The notes: generated by a model from the letters alone, not told the origin. DNA of 64,000 bases from Primorskyibacter aestuariivivens (GCF_028023675.1 NZ_JAQIOZ010000001.1:186001-250000), one strand, 5' to 3'. Shown: positions 37,376 through 48,032, counted from the stretch's first letter. Made by a program: numbers and translations.

Positions 37376-38719
37376 TCAGGCCGCGCGCTCGACCGCGTCC
37401 ACCACCCGGTCCACCACCGTTTCCAGCATCACCGGGTCTTCGCATTCCGCCATCACGCGGATCAGTGGCTCGGTCCCGGATTTGCGGATCAGGAGCCGCC
37501 CCTTGCCCAGCAGGTCGGCCTCGGCCGCTGCAATCGCCGCCTTGACCGTATCGGTCTCCAGCGGCAGCTGCCCGGCGGCATAGCGCACATTCCTGAGCAT
37601 CTGCGGCACCGCTTCAAAATTTACCGCCAATTCCGAGGCGCGCCGCCCGGATCGCGCCATTTCCGCCAGGAATTGCAGCCCCGCCATCAACCCGTCGCCG
37701 GTCGTGGCATAATCGGTCATCACGATATGGCCCGACTGCTCACCGCCGAGGTTCCAGCCGCCGCGGCGCATCGCCTCGACCACATAGCGGTCGCCCACGC
37801 CAGTGCGTTCCAGCCGCAATCCGCGGCCCTCAAGGAACCGCTCCAGCCCGAGGTTGGACATCACCGTCGCCACAAGCGTGCCGCCGCGCAGGCGTTCTTC
37901 GTCGGCCCAGCGCGCGGCCATGAGCGCCATGATCTGATCGCCATCGGCGACCCGGCCGGTTTCATCAATGATCATCACCCGGTCGGCATCGCCATCCAGA
38001 CAAATGCCCACATCCGCGCCATGGGCCACGACCGCCTCTGCCGCCGTCTGAGGTTTGGTCGATCCGCAGCCCTCGTTGATATTGGTACCGTTCGGGGACA
38101 CGCCCACCGGGATCACCTCGGCCCCCAATTCCCAAAGCACCTCGGGGGCAGCGCGATAGGCGGCACCATTGGCGCAGTCGATCACCACCTTCATCCCGTC
38201 AAGGCTCATGCCCGCTGGAAAGGTGCTCTTGACCCGTTCCTGATAGCGGAACCGGCCATCGTCGATCCGCTGCGCACGGCCGATATTGCCCGCCTGCACC
38301 GGTTCCACCCCGGCCTCGATCAGATGCTCGATCTCGGTCTCGGCCTCGTCGTTGAGCTTGAATCCGTCGGGCCCAAAGAACTTGATTCCGTTGTCATGGG
38401 CCGGGTTGTGGCTGGCCGAGATCATGATGCCCAGATCGGCGCGCATCGACGGTGTGAGCAACCCCACCGCAGGCGTCGGCACCGGACCCAGAAGCAGCAC
38501 GTTCATGCCGGTCGAGGTCAGCCCGGCGGTCAATGCGTTTTCGAACATGTAACCCGACAGGCGCGTGTCCTTGCCAATCACCACCCGGTGCACGCCCGCC
38601 TGTTCGCGGCGGAAGTAGCGGCCCACGGCAGCGCCGATGCGCAGCGCCATCTCGGCGGTCATCGGCGCGGTATTGGCGGTGCCGCGCACCCCGTCGGTTC
38701 CAAACAGCTTACGCCCCAT
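37376..38719 (-). CDS. glmM: Phosphoglucosamine mutase GlmM
   Basis: GlmM converts glucosamine-6-phosphate to glucosamine-1-phosphate for cell wall synthesis. The 447-residue protein has the phosphoserine loop [12 protein letters not shown] with the active Ser103, the metal loop DGDADR, the sugar-binding GGEQSGHIV and the phosphate site [13 protein letters not shown] take the ATG at 38719 ([13 protein letters not shown]), preceded by GGAGAG at a fitting distance; an ATG three bases earlier is possible. It overlaps the end of folP by 11 bases. Confidence 0.97.
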   Translation of the reverse strand: MGRKLFGTDGVRGTANTAPMTAEMALRIGAAVGRYFRREQAGVHRVVIGKDTRLSGYMFENALTAGLTSTGMNVLLLGPVPTPAVGLLTPSMRADLGIMISASHNPAHDNGIKFFGPDGFKLNDEAETEIEHLIEAGVEPVQAGNIGRAQRIDDGRFRYQERVKSTFPAGMSLDGMKVVIDCANGAAYRAAPEVLWELGAEVIPVGVSPNGTNINEGCGSTKPQTAAEAVVAHGADVGICLDGDADRVMIIDETGRVADGDQIMALMAARWADEERLRGGTLVATVMSNLGLERFLEGRGLRLERTGVGDRYVVEAMRRGGWNLGGEQSGHIVMTDYATTGDGLMAGLQFLAEMARSGRRASELAVNFEAVPQMLRNVRYAAGQLPLETDTVKAAIAAAEADLLGKGRLLIRKSGTEPLIRVMAECEDPVMLETVVDRVVDAVERAA

Positions 38720-39737
38720 CATGCTCTCCACTCTCGACGGCCTGCCAAAGGCGCAGTGCCTGTTTCGTCTCAGTCACGTCATGCACGCGCAGGATCTGCA
38801 CCCCTTGTGCCACAGCCGCCAGCGCCACCGCAATCGATCCGGGCGCGCGATCTTCGGCATTGGGGGCCTGACCGATGGTCCGGATGAACCCCTTGCGCGA
38901 CGCGCCCAGCAGGATCGGCACGCCCAGCCCGTGAAACAGGCTGAGATTGTGCAGCAATGTCAGGTTATGCGCCAGCGTCTTGCCAAAGCCGATGCCCGGA
39001 TCGGCGATAATCCGGTGCCGTGGAATGCCAGCCTCGACCAGCATGCAAATCTGCGCCTGCAGAAAATCATAGATATCCAGCAGCACGTCGGCATATTGCG
39101 GATTATCCTGCATGGTCTCGGGATCGCCCAGCGCATGCATCACGCAGACCGGCAATTGGTGTTGCGCGCAATAGGGTGCCAGCGCCTTGTCATAGGTAAA
39201 GCCCGACACATCGTTGACCAGCGCGGCCCCGGCTGTCACGGCGGCCTTGGCCACCATGGCCTTGCGCGTATCGATTGAGATCGGCGCGTCGATGCTGCTG
39301 TAAAGCGCGCGGATCACCGGCTCCACCCGGGCAAGTTCGGCCTCTTCCGGAACCGTGATCGCGCCCGGCCGGGTGCTTTCGCCGCCAATGTCGATAATGT
39401 CGGCCCCTTGCGCGACCATGGCGCGCCCATGGCTCACCGCGCGGGCCGGACCGGCATGCGCCCCCCCGTCCGAGAAACTGTCCGGCGTAACATTGAGAAT
39501 GCCCATGATGCGCGGGCGATCCATGCTCAGCCCGGCAATCGGCGGGCGCGGCGTGGTCAGTGTCTGGCGCGCGGTCTCGGGCATGTCGGCCACCGGAACG
39601 ATGACCGGAGGTGCCGACCGCGACAGAATTTCAACATGGGTGAACCAACAGGCGCCGCCAGCAAGCGCAAGCGCGGTATCGGGGCGTGCCGGACCGGTCT
39701 GGACCAGCGGACGCACATACTCGGTAAGACCTTTCAT
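38709..39737 (-). CDS. folP: Dihydropteroate synthase FolP
   Basis: FolP joins pterin and para-aminobenzoate in folate synthesis and is the sulfonamide target. The catalytic barrel starts at [17 protein letters not shown], about 75 residues into a 342-residue protein, followed by [12 protein letters not shown] and [10 protein letters not shown]. The C-terminal GASRKGFI motif is present. The roughly 70-residue N-terminal extension before the barrel is longer than in enteric FolP and common in this group, in my experience. I chose the ATG at 39737; a TTG six codons upstream is the other option. Confidence 0.95.
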   Translation of the reverse strand: MKGLTEYVRPLVQTGPARPDTALALAGGACWFTHVEILSRSAPPVIVPVADMPETARQTLTTPRPPIAGLSMDRPRIMGILNVTPDSFSDGGAHAGPARAVSHGRAMVAQGADIIDIGGESTRPGAITVPEEAELARVEPVIRALYSSIDAPISIDTRKAMVAKAAVTAGAALVNDVSGFTYDKALAPYCAQHQLPVCVMHALGDPETMQDNPQYADVLLDIYDFLQAQICMLVEAGIPRHRIIADPGIGFGKTLAHNLTLLHNLSLFHGLGVPILLGASRKGFIRTIGQAPNAEDRAPGSIAVALAAVAQGVQILRVHDVTETKQALRLWQAVESGEHDGA

Positions 39738-39764
39738 GCGGGCTGAATGCGTCAAACTGCGCGC

Positions 39765-40697
39765 TCAATCAAGCGCGCTTTGATCCACTGCGACGCTGCG
39801 CATGGTCAGCCCCGCCGCCTTCGGCAATTCCTCGCCAATCACAACTAGTTCGCGGGCCTCAAGCGCCTCGGCAAACCATGCCGCCAGCGCTACGGAATCG
39901 CGCGGCTGGCTTTCGGGGCCTTCGACAGCGTCCAGCACGATCTTGGACGGGGCCCAAAGGCTGATCTGGCCATTCTTCATCCCCCAGTCCAGCTCGGTGC
40001 GCGTGCCAACCACCACGCAGCGGGCATCGCGCGCCGCCAGAACCCATCCGTTTTGTTCGATGGCGAGGAGATCGATGCGCCGTTGGGCAAGCGCATGGCT
40101 GGCGCGGGGCCGTGGCCCATCGGGCAGGCCAACGCAAAGCACGACCGGCGCGCCCTGTTGCGACAGCCAGTCAATCCAGCCGGACAGATGATCCGACGCA
40201 ATCGCCGCATTCGACAGGTAGACCACCCGGGGATGCGGTTTTTCTTCGGTCAGATGCCCCACCACCCCGGGTGTCAGATCCCGGCGCGACCGCACGATCT
40301 CGACCCCAAGTGCGCCCGGTCCCCGGTCCAGCTTTTCGATGCGCACGAAAACCCGCATCGCCTGCGGTTCCAGCAGGATGCGTTCGGCCACACGTTCGGC
40401 CAATGTCTCCAAAAGGTTCAGCCGCTCCGCCGCAAGCTCATAGGCAATCGCCTCGGTCACCCGGTCATAGCTGAGGATGCGGTCAACATCGTCGTCAAGC
40501 TGATCGCTGTCATGCGCCACTTCGACGACCACGTTGAAGCAAACCCGCTGGGTTGTGCCCCGCTCGGCCTGAAAGGCGCCGATTTCCACCTCGACAATGT
40601 GATCGCGCAGGGAAATCCGGTCGCGGGGCGTATCGCCTTCGGTGGCTGCCGCACGCTCGGACGGGTGGGCAAAGGCGAGATGGATATCCTGGCTCAT
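39765..40697 (-). CDS. folB: Dihydroneopterin aldolase with C-terminal extension
   Basis: The N-terminal 140 residues are FolB-like: VEIGAFQAERGTTQRVCFNVVVEV holds the catalytic Glu, with LSYDRVTEAI and LNLLETLAERVAERIL following. FolB splits dihydroneopterin in folate synthesis. The remaining roughly 170 residues form a second, unrecognised region (RVVYLSNAAIASDHLSGWIDWL onward) with an alternating hydrophobic pattern suggestive of a Rossmann-like fold. Standalone FolB is about 120 residues, so this is a fusion. It is followed 28 bases later by folP and then glmM. Confidence 0.88.
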   Translation of the reverse strand: MSQDIHLAFAHPSERAAATEGDTPRDRISLRDHIVEVEIGAFQAERGTTQRVCFNVVVEVAHDSDQLDDDVDRILSYDRVTEAIAYELAAERLNLLETLAERVAERILLEPQAMRVFVRIEKLDRGPGALGVEIVRSRRDLTPGVVGHLTEEKPHPRVVYLSNAAIASDHLSGWIDWLSQQGAPVVLCVGLPDGPRPRASHALAQRRIDLLAIEQNGWVLAARDARCVVVGTRTELDWGMKNGQISLWAPSKIVLDAVEGPESQPRDSVALAAWFAEALEARELVVIGEELPKAAGLTMRSVAVDQSALD

Positions 40698-40805
40698 GTC
40701 GAATTCCGGCGGATGGCTTTGGTCTGGGGCTATTGGCCCGACCTAGCAGCCCATCACAGGGCGCGCCAGCGTCGTTTCTGCCGCCTCAGGGCCAGATTGC
40801 GACAC

Positions 40806-41444
40806 TCAACGCGAGGCTTGCCGCACGTGACGATAGAATTTGTGCACGCCAATCGTCGTGGTGTGGTCAAAGACCCGCGCCCATTTCGGACGTACAGCGG
40901 TGGTGTGATAATGCGTCGCCCCATCGGTCAGCTTGCGCGGCAGGCCGGACAGCATGGCCCGCGCGATCTTGCCGACGCGGGCATAGGCCGCGGGTTCATT
41001 GATATGTTCGGCAATCCCATCGCAGGTATAGGTGAACTGGCACGCGTATTTGCGACCCGTGCCCTGATTGATCACACCGCAGACCGTGTCTGGGAACCGG
41101 CTGCTGTCCACCCGGTTCATGATCACTTCGGCCACCGCGACCTGACCCTTGATGCTTTCGCCGCGCGCCTCGAAATAAAGCGCTTGCGCCAGGCAGGCCC
41201 ATTGCTTGCCGCCTTCGCCCTTGGGCAGGGAGTTTATCCAGGACTGGGAATAATCCACCTTGCCGGAGCCCAGCGGTTTCGCCGCGCCCATGGCCCATTT
41301 CAACGTGGCGTTGGGCACGTTTTTGAGACCCTTTCGCTCAACCTCGATCAGGCTTCCCACCTCATCCAGACGCAGTTCGGCCTGGGCCCCGGGGCCGGAA
41401 AAAACCGCAAGAATGACAGCAACGGCAGCAAAACGCAGACGCAT
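40806..41444 (-). CDS. Secreted cell wall hydrolase (SleB/CwlJ type)
   Basis: The 212-residue protein has a signal peptide (MRLRFAAVAVILAVFSGPGAQA) and a Hydrolase_2 domain (about 80-205). Family hallmarks are CLAQALYFEARGESIKGQVAVAEVIMNRV with the catalytic Glu, CGVINQG and CQFTYTCDG, and the histidine-rich GATHYHTTAVRPKW. Such enzymes cut peptidoglycan. I start at the ATG at 41444, which opens the signal peptide. It stands alone between folB and the PPDK-like gene. Confidence 0.9.
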   Translation of the reverse strand: MRLRFAAVAVILAVFSGPGAQAELRLDEVGSLIEVERKGLKNVPNATLKWAMGAAKPLGSGKVDYSQSWINSLPKGEGGKQWACLAQALYFEARGESIKGQVAVAEVIMNRVDSSRFPDTVCGVINQGTGRKYACQFTYTCDGIAEHINEPAAYARVGKIARAMLSGLPRKLTDGATHYHTTAVRPKWARVFDHTTTIGVHKFYRHVRQASR

Positions 41445-41621
41445 GTTGAACTCCAGACAAGTACCTCTTGGCCCGATCAGCACAGGCTCAATCCAGCGTC
41501 ATATAGCGTTTTGATGAATTTTTCGCCAGTGTCGCCCTGACGCAGGCATAGCGGGTATGTCGTCAGCGCAGCACTGCACTAACCTCCCCGCTAGATACTT
41601 CCCTCGGCCCTGCTTCGACCC

Positions 41622-44213
41622 CTATATCTTGTCCCGGATCGCAAGCTGCGCCGCAGCAAGCCGCGCAACGGGAACCCTGAACGGGGAACAGGAAACATAT
41701 GTAAAGCCGATGTCCCGGCAGATGGCAATCGATTCGGGATTACCGCCATGCTCACCACAGATCGACAGCACCACATCGGGCTTGGCCAGCCGCCCGCGCT
41801 CGGCTCCGATCTTAAGCAACTCACCAACCCCGTCAGGGTCAAGCACATGGAACGGATCTTCGGCGAACACCTCTTGCTGGACATATTCCGACATGAACCG
41901 CCCCGCATCGTCGCGCGACAGGCCATAGGTCATCTGGGTCAGGTCATTGGTTCCGAAGCTCAGGAAATCGGTATGCTGCGCGATCTCTTCGGCGCGCAGT
42001 GCGGCGCGTGGCGTTTCCACCATTACGCCAAGACGGTAATCGAAATCGCGGCCCGTCTCGTTGCGCACCGCGGCGGCCACCGCATCGACGCGGGTCTTGA
42101 CGATCTCGACCTCGCGCTTGGCCGAGACCAGCGGGATCATGATCTCGGGCACCACAGGGTCACCCTCTTCGCTGGCGGCAATCGTGGCCTCAAAGATGGC
42201 GCGCGCCTGCATGTCGTAGATCTCGGGCATTGTAATGCCCAGCCGCACTCCGCGCATGCCCAGCATGGGGTTGTATTCGCCCAGGCTCTCGACCCGGCGC
42301 TCCACATCCGACACGGGCCGGTCCAGCGCCTCGGCCAGCGCGCGCATCCCGGCCTTGTCGCTGGGCAGGAACTCATGCAGCGGCGGATCAAAAAGCCGGA
42401 TACAGACCGGCAGCCCCTGCATGATGCGGAACAGCTCGATGAAATCCGCGCGCTGCATGGGCAAGAGCAGCTCCAGCGCCGCGCGCCGGTCCTCGGCCGT
42501 GTTGGCGAAGATCATCTCGCGCATGACGATCATGCGGTCGGTCTCGAAAAACATGTGTTCGGTGCGGCACAGCCCGATCCCGTCGGCCTTGAAGTTGCGC
42601 GCCGTATTGGCGTCCTGCGGCGTGTCGGCATTGGCGCGAATGTCGATGTCGCGCACCGCATCGGCCCATTGCATCAGCGTGGTGAATGCCTCGTCCAGTG
42701 CCGCCTCAAGCATCGGCGGGCTGCCTTCGAGCACCTGCCCCGCCGCGCCATCAATGGTGATCAGATCGCCTTCGGAGAATTCGCGCCCATCCTCGGCCAC
42801 AAGCTTTTTCTTGCGGATGTGAAAGCCCATGCGCGCAGCCCCCACGACACAGGGAATGCCCATGCCCCGCCCGATCACCGCCGCATGGCTGGTCATGCCG
42901 CCGCGCTCGGTGAGCACGCCCACCGCGGCCTGCATGCCGCGAATATCCTCGGGCGAGGTTTCGCGCCGCACAAGAATACAAGGCTCATCGCGCGCCGCAC
43001 TGGCCTGCGCCGCCGTGGCGGAAAACACGATCCGCCCGGTCGCAGCGCCCGGGCTGGCGGCAATGCCACGGCCCAGCGCATCGCGGATCGCGTCCGGGTC
43101 GATCTGGCGGTGCAGAAGCTCGGACAGCGCGCGCGGCTCTACCCGCATCAGCGCCTCTTCACGCGGGATGATGCCGTCATTGGCCAGCGCCACCGCAATG
43201 CGCACCGCCGCACGGTTCGACCGGGGCACGCGGACACCGTCCAGGATGTAGACCTGTCCACCCTGAATGGTGAACTCGATCTGCATCTCGGCGCGCAGTT
43301 TGCGCCGCATCTGGCGCGCGTAGTCGACGATCAGCGCAAAAGCCTCGGGCGCGACCTCTTCCAAGGACGGCCCACGCGGGTCCTTCTCGATGTAGAGCGC
43401 CTCTGCCCCGCCGGTCAGCGCATCGCGCCCCTGGCTCTGGCTCAGATACCGCCCGGTGATCTGCGGCAACCCGGTCTGGGTGTTGACCAGTTGCAGCACG
43501 CCAGACCCCGTCTCGCCATTGCCCGCATCCGGATTGCCGATGCCCAGCGCCATTTCCTGCACCACGAGACCCAGCCCCGCATCCGCCGGGGCGCCCTTGG
43601 CCTGCCGCAAGAGCCGGGCGGTCGTGCCTTCCCAGGCGCGCGCCATGGAGCGCAGCACCTGCGCCAGTTGCACGGATGGCTCCTGTGGGAACGGCTCTTC
43701 GGCCTCGTCTTCATAGGCGCGCAAGGCCTCGGACAGCGCCTGCGCGCCTTCCGAGCTGATCTCGTCGAAGATGTCCGGGTCAAGCCGCGCCACGTGAATG
43801 GCGTAAGCCTCTACAAACCTTGTGTAAATCGCCGCCGCCGCATCGCGGCCCAGCGTGTCGCACATCGCAACGTAACGCGCGTCGTTCATGCCGATATTCA
43901 GGATCGCCCCCGGCCCGCCCCAATCCGGGTCCTGACTGGAGGGGCGCACACAGAGCAGCGCGTCCTCCGGGAACTCCGCAAGGATCGCCGCCATATCGGG
44001 CATCTGGCCGCTGGCAATGTCATGCACCGCATCAAAGGACAGCGCCACGGTCTTGGGCACCGGCAACTCCATGCGCACCAGACGCTGCAGGCATTTCGCC
44101 CGCCCGCCATGGGTGTCGGGCGACATCGGCGCGGTGGGGGTGATGGGCGTGATATCTGGGTTATCGGTCAGCACAGGGCGTAGGTCCGGTTGGGATCTTT
44201 TGCAGCGCAGCAT
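41622..44213 (-). CDS. Pyruvate phosphate dikinase-like, PEP-utilising enzyme
   Basis: The protein is about 863 residues, near the usual PPDK length. The swivelling phosphohistidine is His443 in GGMTSHAAVIGRGMGIPCVVGA, and the C-terminal PEP barrel is intact with FDPPLHEFLPSD, LGEYNPMLGMRG, GTNDLTQMTYGLSRDD and the catalytic Cys in CGEHGGNP. The N-terminal ATP-grasp half is divergent: the usual GGKGANL reads GGRAKCL, and the usual GTGVAFTRNP reads GSGVLQLVN. PPDK proper interconverts PEP and pyruvate. The start is uncertain (44213 used; 44126 possible). Function could be regulatory or altered. Confidence 0.82.
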   Translation of the reverse strand: MLRCKRSQPDLRPVLTDNPDITPITPTAPMSPDTHGGRAKCLQRLVRMELPVPKTVALSFDAVHDIASGQMPDMAAILAEFPEDALLCVRPSSQDPDWGGPGAILNIGMNDARYVAMCDTLGRDAAAAIYTRFVEAYAIHVARLDPDIFDEISSEGAQALSEALRAYEDEAEEPFPQEPSVQLAQVLRSMARAWEGTTARLLRQAKGAPADAGLGLVVQEMALGIGNPDAGNGETGSGVLQLVNTQTGLPQITGRYLSQSQGRDALTGGAEALYIEKDPRGPSLEEVAPEAFALIVDYARQMRRKLRAEMQIEFTIQGGQVYILDGVRVPRSNRAAVRIAVALANDGIIPREEALMRVEPRALSELLHRQIDPDAIRDALGRGIAASPGAATGRIVFSATAAQASAARDEPCILVRRETSPEDIRGMQAAVGVLTERGGMTSHAAVIGRGMGIPCVVGAARMGFHIRKKKLVAEDGREFSEGDLITIDGAAGQVLEGSPPMLEAALDEAFTTLMQWADAVRDIDIRANADTPQDANTARNFKADGIGLCRTEHMFFETDRMIVMREMIFANTAEDRRAALELLLPMQRADFIELFRIMQGLPVCIRLFDPPLHEFLPSDKAGMRALAEALDRPVSDVERRVESLGEYNPMLGMRGVRLGITMPEIYDMQARAIFEATIAASEEGDPVVPEIMIPLVSAKREVEIVKTRVDAVAAAVRNETGRDFDYRLGVMVETPRAALRAEEIAQHTDFLSFGTNDLTQMTYGLSRDDAGRFMSEYVQQEVFAEDPFHVLDPDGVGELLKIGAERGRLAKPDVVLSICGEHGGNPESIAICRDIGFTYVSCSPFRVPVARLAAAQLAIRDKI

Positions 44214-44264
44214 AAGCCCGCCCGGTGATCGCGCAAGCCCTTGCATCGCCGCAGGTCACCGCAC

Positions 44265-44311
44265 CCGAAATCTTCCAAAGATTTCGGTCCGATTTATCTG
44301 GGATAAATCGG
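44265..44311. repeat. Paired-hairpin intergenic element, copy 2
   Basis: The first hairpin (44265-44287) has a perfect 10-base stem starting CCGAAAT and a three-base loop. After one base, the second (44289-44311) has a perfect 10-base stem starting CCGATTT. Architecture, spacing and outer stem sequences equal those of the copy at 2765-2811. It lies between glyS and the PPDK-like gene. Confidence 0.75.
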
Positions 44312-44314
44312 GGC

Positions 44315-46567
44315 TTACCCCTCGACGCGCCGAAGATCCGCCACCGCAAGACAGGCCTTGCGGATCTGGCTGAGCAGGTTCAACCGGTTGCGCCGCAGAA
44401 CCTCGTTCTCGGCATTGACCTGCACCGCCTCGAAGAACCCGTCAACAGACGACCGCAGACCCGCCAAAGCGCTCATGGCACCGGCAAAATCCTGGGTTTC
44501 CATGGCCGCCTCGATCCGCGGCTCTGCCTCGGCCAGCGCCGCAAACAGCGCCTTTTCCGCATCATCCTCGGCAAATTTCAGATCCGCGCCAAAGCTGTAT
44601 TCCACCCCGTCCTTTTCCTCGGCCTGGGTCAGAATGTTGTTGGCGCGTTTGAAACCCTGCAACAGGTTCTCGCCATCCTCGGTCCGCAAAAACGCCTCCA
44701 GCGCCTCGGCCCGTTTGACCAGCAGCGCGAGATCGTCATTGCCCGGCATCGCGATGCAGGCGTCGATCACGTCATGGCGGATGCCCTGATCGCGCAGGAA
44801 GACCTTGAGACGGTCGTGGAAAAAGGCCAGCAGATCGGTGCTGATATCGGGCACCGCATCACCAACGCTGCGCAGGAGCGAGCCATCGCCGGTATCGGGT
44901 TCGTCCTCACCATCCAGCTTGTCTATCACGGTGCGGAAAGCCGCGCCAAAGACGCCGTGATCAGCGATTTCATCCAGAATGTCGCGCAGCGCCTTTATCT
45001 CGGCATCCTTGGCATCCGGCGCATTCAGTTCGATCTTGTGCAACACCAGTTGCGCGTCAATGAACCGGTCCAGGTTCATGGCCAGATTGTTCGTCAGGAT
45101 CAGCCGCGTCACGCCCAACGCGGCCCGGCGCAGCGCATAGGGGTCTTTCGACCCGGTCGGCTTTTCATCAATCGCCCAAAACCCGGCCAGCGTGTCCAGC
45201 TTGTCGGCCAGAGCAACCGTGACCGCGACCGGGTCACTGGGCACGTCATCGGACGGGCCAAGCGGCGAATAGTGATCGCGGCAGGCATCGGCGACGGCAG
45301 GCGACAAACCGGCCTCAAGCGCATAATAGCGCGCCATGATCCCCTGCAATTCAGGAAATTCATAGACCATTTCCGAGGACAGATCGGCCTTGACCACGCG
45401 GGCCGCCAGCGCGGCTTCGTCCGCGTCAGCCCCTGTCACAGGTGCCAACGCACGGGCCAGCGACTCGATCCGCGCGATGCGGTCGGCCTGAGACCCCAGC
45501 TTGTTATGGAAGGTGACATTGGCCAGCGGTGCGGCCATACCTTCGAGCCCCGCCTCATGAACGGCGCGCACGTCATTCTCCCAAAAGAATTTTGCGTCCG
45601 ACAGCCGCGCCGCCAGAACCTTCTGGTTTCCGGCCAGAATAGTCGCGCCCTGATCCGCCGTCTCGCGGTTGGCCACGGTCACGAATTTCTCGATCCGCCC
45701 GGTCTTGGGGTTCCTGACCGAGAAAAACTTCTGATGCTCTTTCATCGAGGTTTGCAGCACTTCCGGCGGCAGGCGCAGGAAATCCTCGCCAATCTCACCC
45801 ATCAGCACCACGGGCCACTCCACCAGCCCGGCCACTTCGGCCAGAAGGCCGCGATCTTCAACCACCTCAAGCCCCTGCGCGAACGCCATATTGGTGGCGT
45901 CCTGCCAGATATGATCGGCCCGCTCGGACGCATCCAGCACCACATGCGCGCGTTTCAGCTTTGCGGTGTAATCCTCGAAAGAGGTGACGGAAAACGTGTC
46001 CGGCCCCATGAAGCGATGGCCCCGCGTCTGATCGCCCGCCGTGATCCCGTCGATCTCGAACGGCACAACCTCTGCCCCGCCCTCATCGCTCAGGATACAG
46101 AGCACCGAATGCAAGGGACGTACCCAGCGCAAGGACCCCGCGCCCCAGCGCATGGATTTGGGCCAGGGGAAATTGCGGATCACATCCTCCAGCACCTCGG
46201 CGATGATCTCAGCCGCCGGGCGGCCCGGCTTGGTGATGGTGGCGAAATACACCGCGCCCTTATGCGTCTCACGTTCCTCAAGATTCTCGCGCGCCACGCC
46301 CGCACCGCGCAAAAAGCCCTCGATCGCCTTGTCCGGCGCACCTACCTTGGGGCCTTTACGCTCTTCTTTCACGGTCGGGCTTTCACCCAAGAGCCCCTCC
46401 ACCGTCAGCGCCAGCCGCCGGGGCGTAGAAAAACCCGCAGCCGACGCATAGGTCAGCCCCGCCTCGACCAGACCGTCGGTCATGCGTTTCTTGAGATCAT
46501 CCGCCGCCCGCGCCTGCATGCGCGCCGGGATTTCCTCGGAAAACAGTTCGATCAGAAGATCCGGCAT
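44315..46567 (-). CDS. glyS: Glycyl-tRNA synthetase beta subunit
   Basis: GlyS is the large subunit of the alpha2beta2 glycyl-tRNA synthetase and binds tRNA-Gly. The 750-residue protein starts [18 protein letters not shown], the standard N-terminus, and contains VVLMGEIGEDFLRLPPEVLQTSMKEHQKFF in two halves (about 258-287) and the HD-like region LADKLDTLAGFWAIDEKPTGSKDPYALRR. I chose the ATG at 46567; the frame begins nine codons earlier. It overlaps the DUF6446 stop by one base. Confidence 0.97.
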   Translation of the reverse strand: MPDLLIELFSEEIPARMQARAADDLKKRMTDGLVEAGLTYASAAGFSTPRRLALTVEGLLGESPTVKEERKGPKVGAPDKAIEGFLRGAGVARENLEERETHKGAVYFATITKPGRPAAEIIAEVLEDVIRNFPWPKSMRWGAGSLRWVRPLHSVLCILSDEGGAEVVPFEIDGITAGDQTRGHRFMGPDTFSVTSFEDYTAKLKRAHVVLDASERADHIWQDATNMAFAQGLEVVEDRGLLAEVAGLVEWPVVLMGEIGEDFLRLPPEVLQTSMKEHQKFFSVRNPKTGRIEKFVTVANRETADQGATILAGNQKVLAARLSDAKFFWENDVRAVHEAGLEGMAAPLANVTFHNKLGSQADRIARIESLARALAPVTGADADEAALAARVVKADLSSEMVYEFPELQGIMARYYALEAGLSPAVADACRDHYSPLGPSDDVPSDPVAVTVALADKLDTLAGFWAIDEKPTGSKDPYALRRAALGVTRLILTNNLAMNLDRFIDAQLVLHKIELNAPDAKDAEIKALRDILDEIADHGVFGAAFRTVIDKLDGEDEPDTGDGSLLRSVGDAVPDISTDLLAFFHDRLKVFLRDQGIRHDVIDACIAMPGNDDLALLVKRAEALEAFLRTEDGENLLQGFKRANNILTQAEEKDGVEYSFGADLKFAEDDAEKALFAALAEAEPRIEAAMETQDFAGAMSALAGLRSSVDGFFEAVQVNAENEVLRRNRLNLLSQIRKACLAVADLRRVEG

Positions 46568-47091
46568 CAGTTGAAATCCTCTCTGGCTGGGCATTCCTCG
46601 CCCACCACGGTTCCGTCATAGGCCTTGTCGCCACACTCATTCAGATCGTGCCAGACATAGCCCCGCCCGTCGGCGGTGATCGCAACCACGCGATCAACCC
46701 CATAGGCGATGTTCTTTTGGCTCAGAAAGACCAGCGCGGTGCCTGCGTCGATCTCGGCCCCGATGGCCTCGGCATCGAAACAGTCGAACCAGCCCGGCGC
46801 GACGCGCGGGGTGCTGTCATACATTTCATAGGTTTCGGTGAGCATGGCATGGCTCATCGTCGTGGTGAAACAGGCGCGGTAGCGGATCGGCGAGGACTCT
46901 GCGTCAATCGCCTGAAACGCCGCGTAAAGGATCGGCTCCGGCTCGCCCGAGGCCAGCGAGACAAGCTGCACGTCATCTGTCCCGCTGCCGGCAACCTCAT
47001 CATAGAAGGCATAGATCTGCAGGTAATACATCACCGCGCCTGCCAGCAACGCCACCATGATAAGCACTCCTGCGAGGATACGTCCGCTCAC
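46567..47091 (-). CDS. DUF6446 family protein between the glyQ and glyS genes
   Basis: This 174-residue protein has one N-terminal membrane segment ([20 protein letters not shown]) and a periplasmic domain containing [33 protein letters not shown] and [19 protein letters not shown]. It matches a family restricted to Rhodobacterales-type genomes that sits inside glycyl-tRNA synthetase operons. It starts with GTG overlapping the glyQ stop (GTGA), so its translation is coupled to glyQ. Two cysteine pairs may form disulfides. Function unknown. Confidence 0.75.
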   Translation of the reverse strand: MSGRILAGVLIMVALLAGAVMYYLQIYAFYDEVAGSGTDDVQLVSLASGEPEPILYAAFQAIDAESSPIRYRACFTTTMSHAMLTETYEMYDSTPRVAPGWFDCFDAEAIGAEIDAGTALVFLSQKNIAYGVDRVVAITADGRGYVWHDLNECGDKAYDGTVVGEECPAREDFN

Positions 47092-48032
47092 GCCACGGCC
47101 TCCGGCGTCCAGCCTCCCGCCTCGGTCTGCACAAAGGCATCGGCACAAAGCTTGGCCAGCGCGCGCACCCGCCCGATATAAGCCTGCCGCTCGGTGACCG
47201 AGATCACGCCGCGCGCGTCGAGCAGGTTGAAGATGTGGCTGGCCTTGATGCATTGATCATAGGCCGGATGCGCCATGATGATCCGCTGGTCCATCTTGGG
47301 GTCCTGCGCCGTCTGTTCCAGAATACGGGCGCATTCGGCCTCTGCCTCCTCGAAATGGCGCAACAGCACGTCGGTGTCGGCCACGTCGAAATTCCAGCGC
47401 GAATATTCCTGCTCGGTCTGGCGGAACACGTCGCCATATCTCAGCGCAATCGGCGCGTCGGGATCGTTGAAGGGCATGTCCATCACGTGATCGATGCCCA
47501 GCACATACATCGCCAGCCGCTCCAACCCATAAGTCAGCTCACCTGAGACCGGATGGCAATCATGCCCGCCAACCTGTTGGAAATAGGTGAACTGGCTCAC
47601 CTCCATACCGTCGCACCAGACCTCCCAGCCCAGCCCCCAGGCACCCAGCGTCGGGCTTTCCCAGTCATCCTCGACAAAGCGGATATCGTGCAGGTCCATG
47701 TCGATGCCGATGGCTTCGAGCGAGCCGAGATACAGCGCCTGCAGATCCGGCGGGCTGGGTTTGATCAGCACCTGGTACTGGTAATAATGCTGCAACCGGT
47801 TCGGGTTCTCGCCATAGCGCCCATCGGTCGGGCGGCGCGACGGCTGCACATAGGCCGCGGCCCAGGGCTTTGAGCCCAGCGAGCGCAGCGTTGTGGCCGG
47901 GTGGAACGTCCCCGCCCCCACTTCCATGTCATAGGGCTGCATGATGGCACAGCCCTTGTCGGCCCAGTAATTCTGGAGCCGCAGGATGATTTCCTGAAAA
48001 GAACGCGGTTTGCGGAATGTGTCGCCGGTCAT
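47088..48032 (-). CDS. glyQ: Glycyl-tRNA synthetase alpha subunit
   Basis: GlyQ is the catalytic small subunit of the heterotetrameric glycyl-tRNA synthetase. The 314-residue protein has [42 protein letters not shown] with class II motif features, and [22 protein letters not shown]-type motif 2. I use the ATG at 48032 (MTGDTFRKP) because AAGG stands seven bases before it; ATGs at 48035 and 48047 are alternatives. First gene of glyQ-DUF6446-glyS. Confidence 0.96.
   Translation of the reverse strand: MTGDTFRKPRSFQEIILRLQNYWADKGCAIMQPYDMEVGAGTFHPATTLRSLGSKPWAAAYVQPSRRPTDGRYGENPNRLQHYYQYQVLIKPSPPDLQALYLGSLEAIGIDMDLHDIRFVEDDWESPTLGAWGLGWEVWCDGMEVSQFTYFQQVGGHDCHPVSGELTYGLERLAMYVLGIDHVMDMPFNDPDAPIALRYGDVFRQTEQEYSRWNFDVADTDVLLRHFEEAEAECARILEQTAQDPKMDQRIIMAHPAYDQCIKASHIFNLLDARGVISVTERQAYIGRVRALAKLCADAFVQTEAGGWTPEAVA

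Noticed and set aside
41748-46621. Long plus-strand frames (811 and 798 codons) over the PPDK-like gene and glyS
   Set aside because: Both are antisense to secure genes and have the typical composition of shadow frames.
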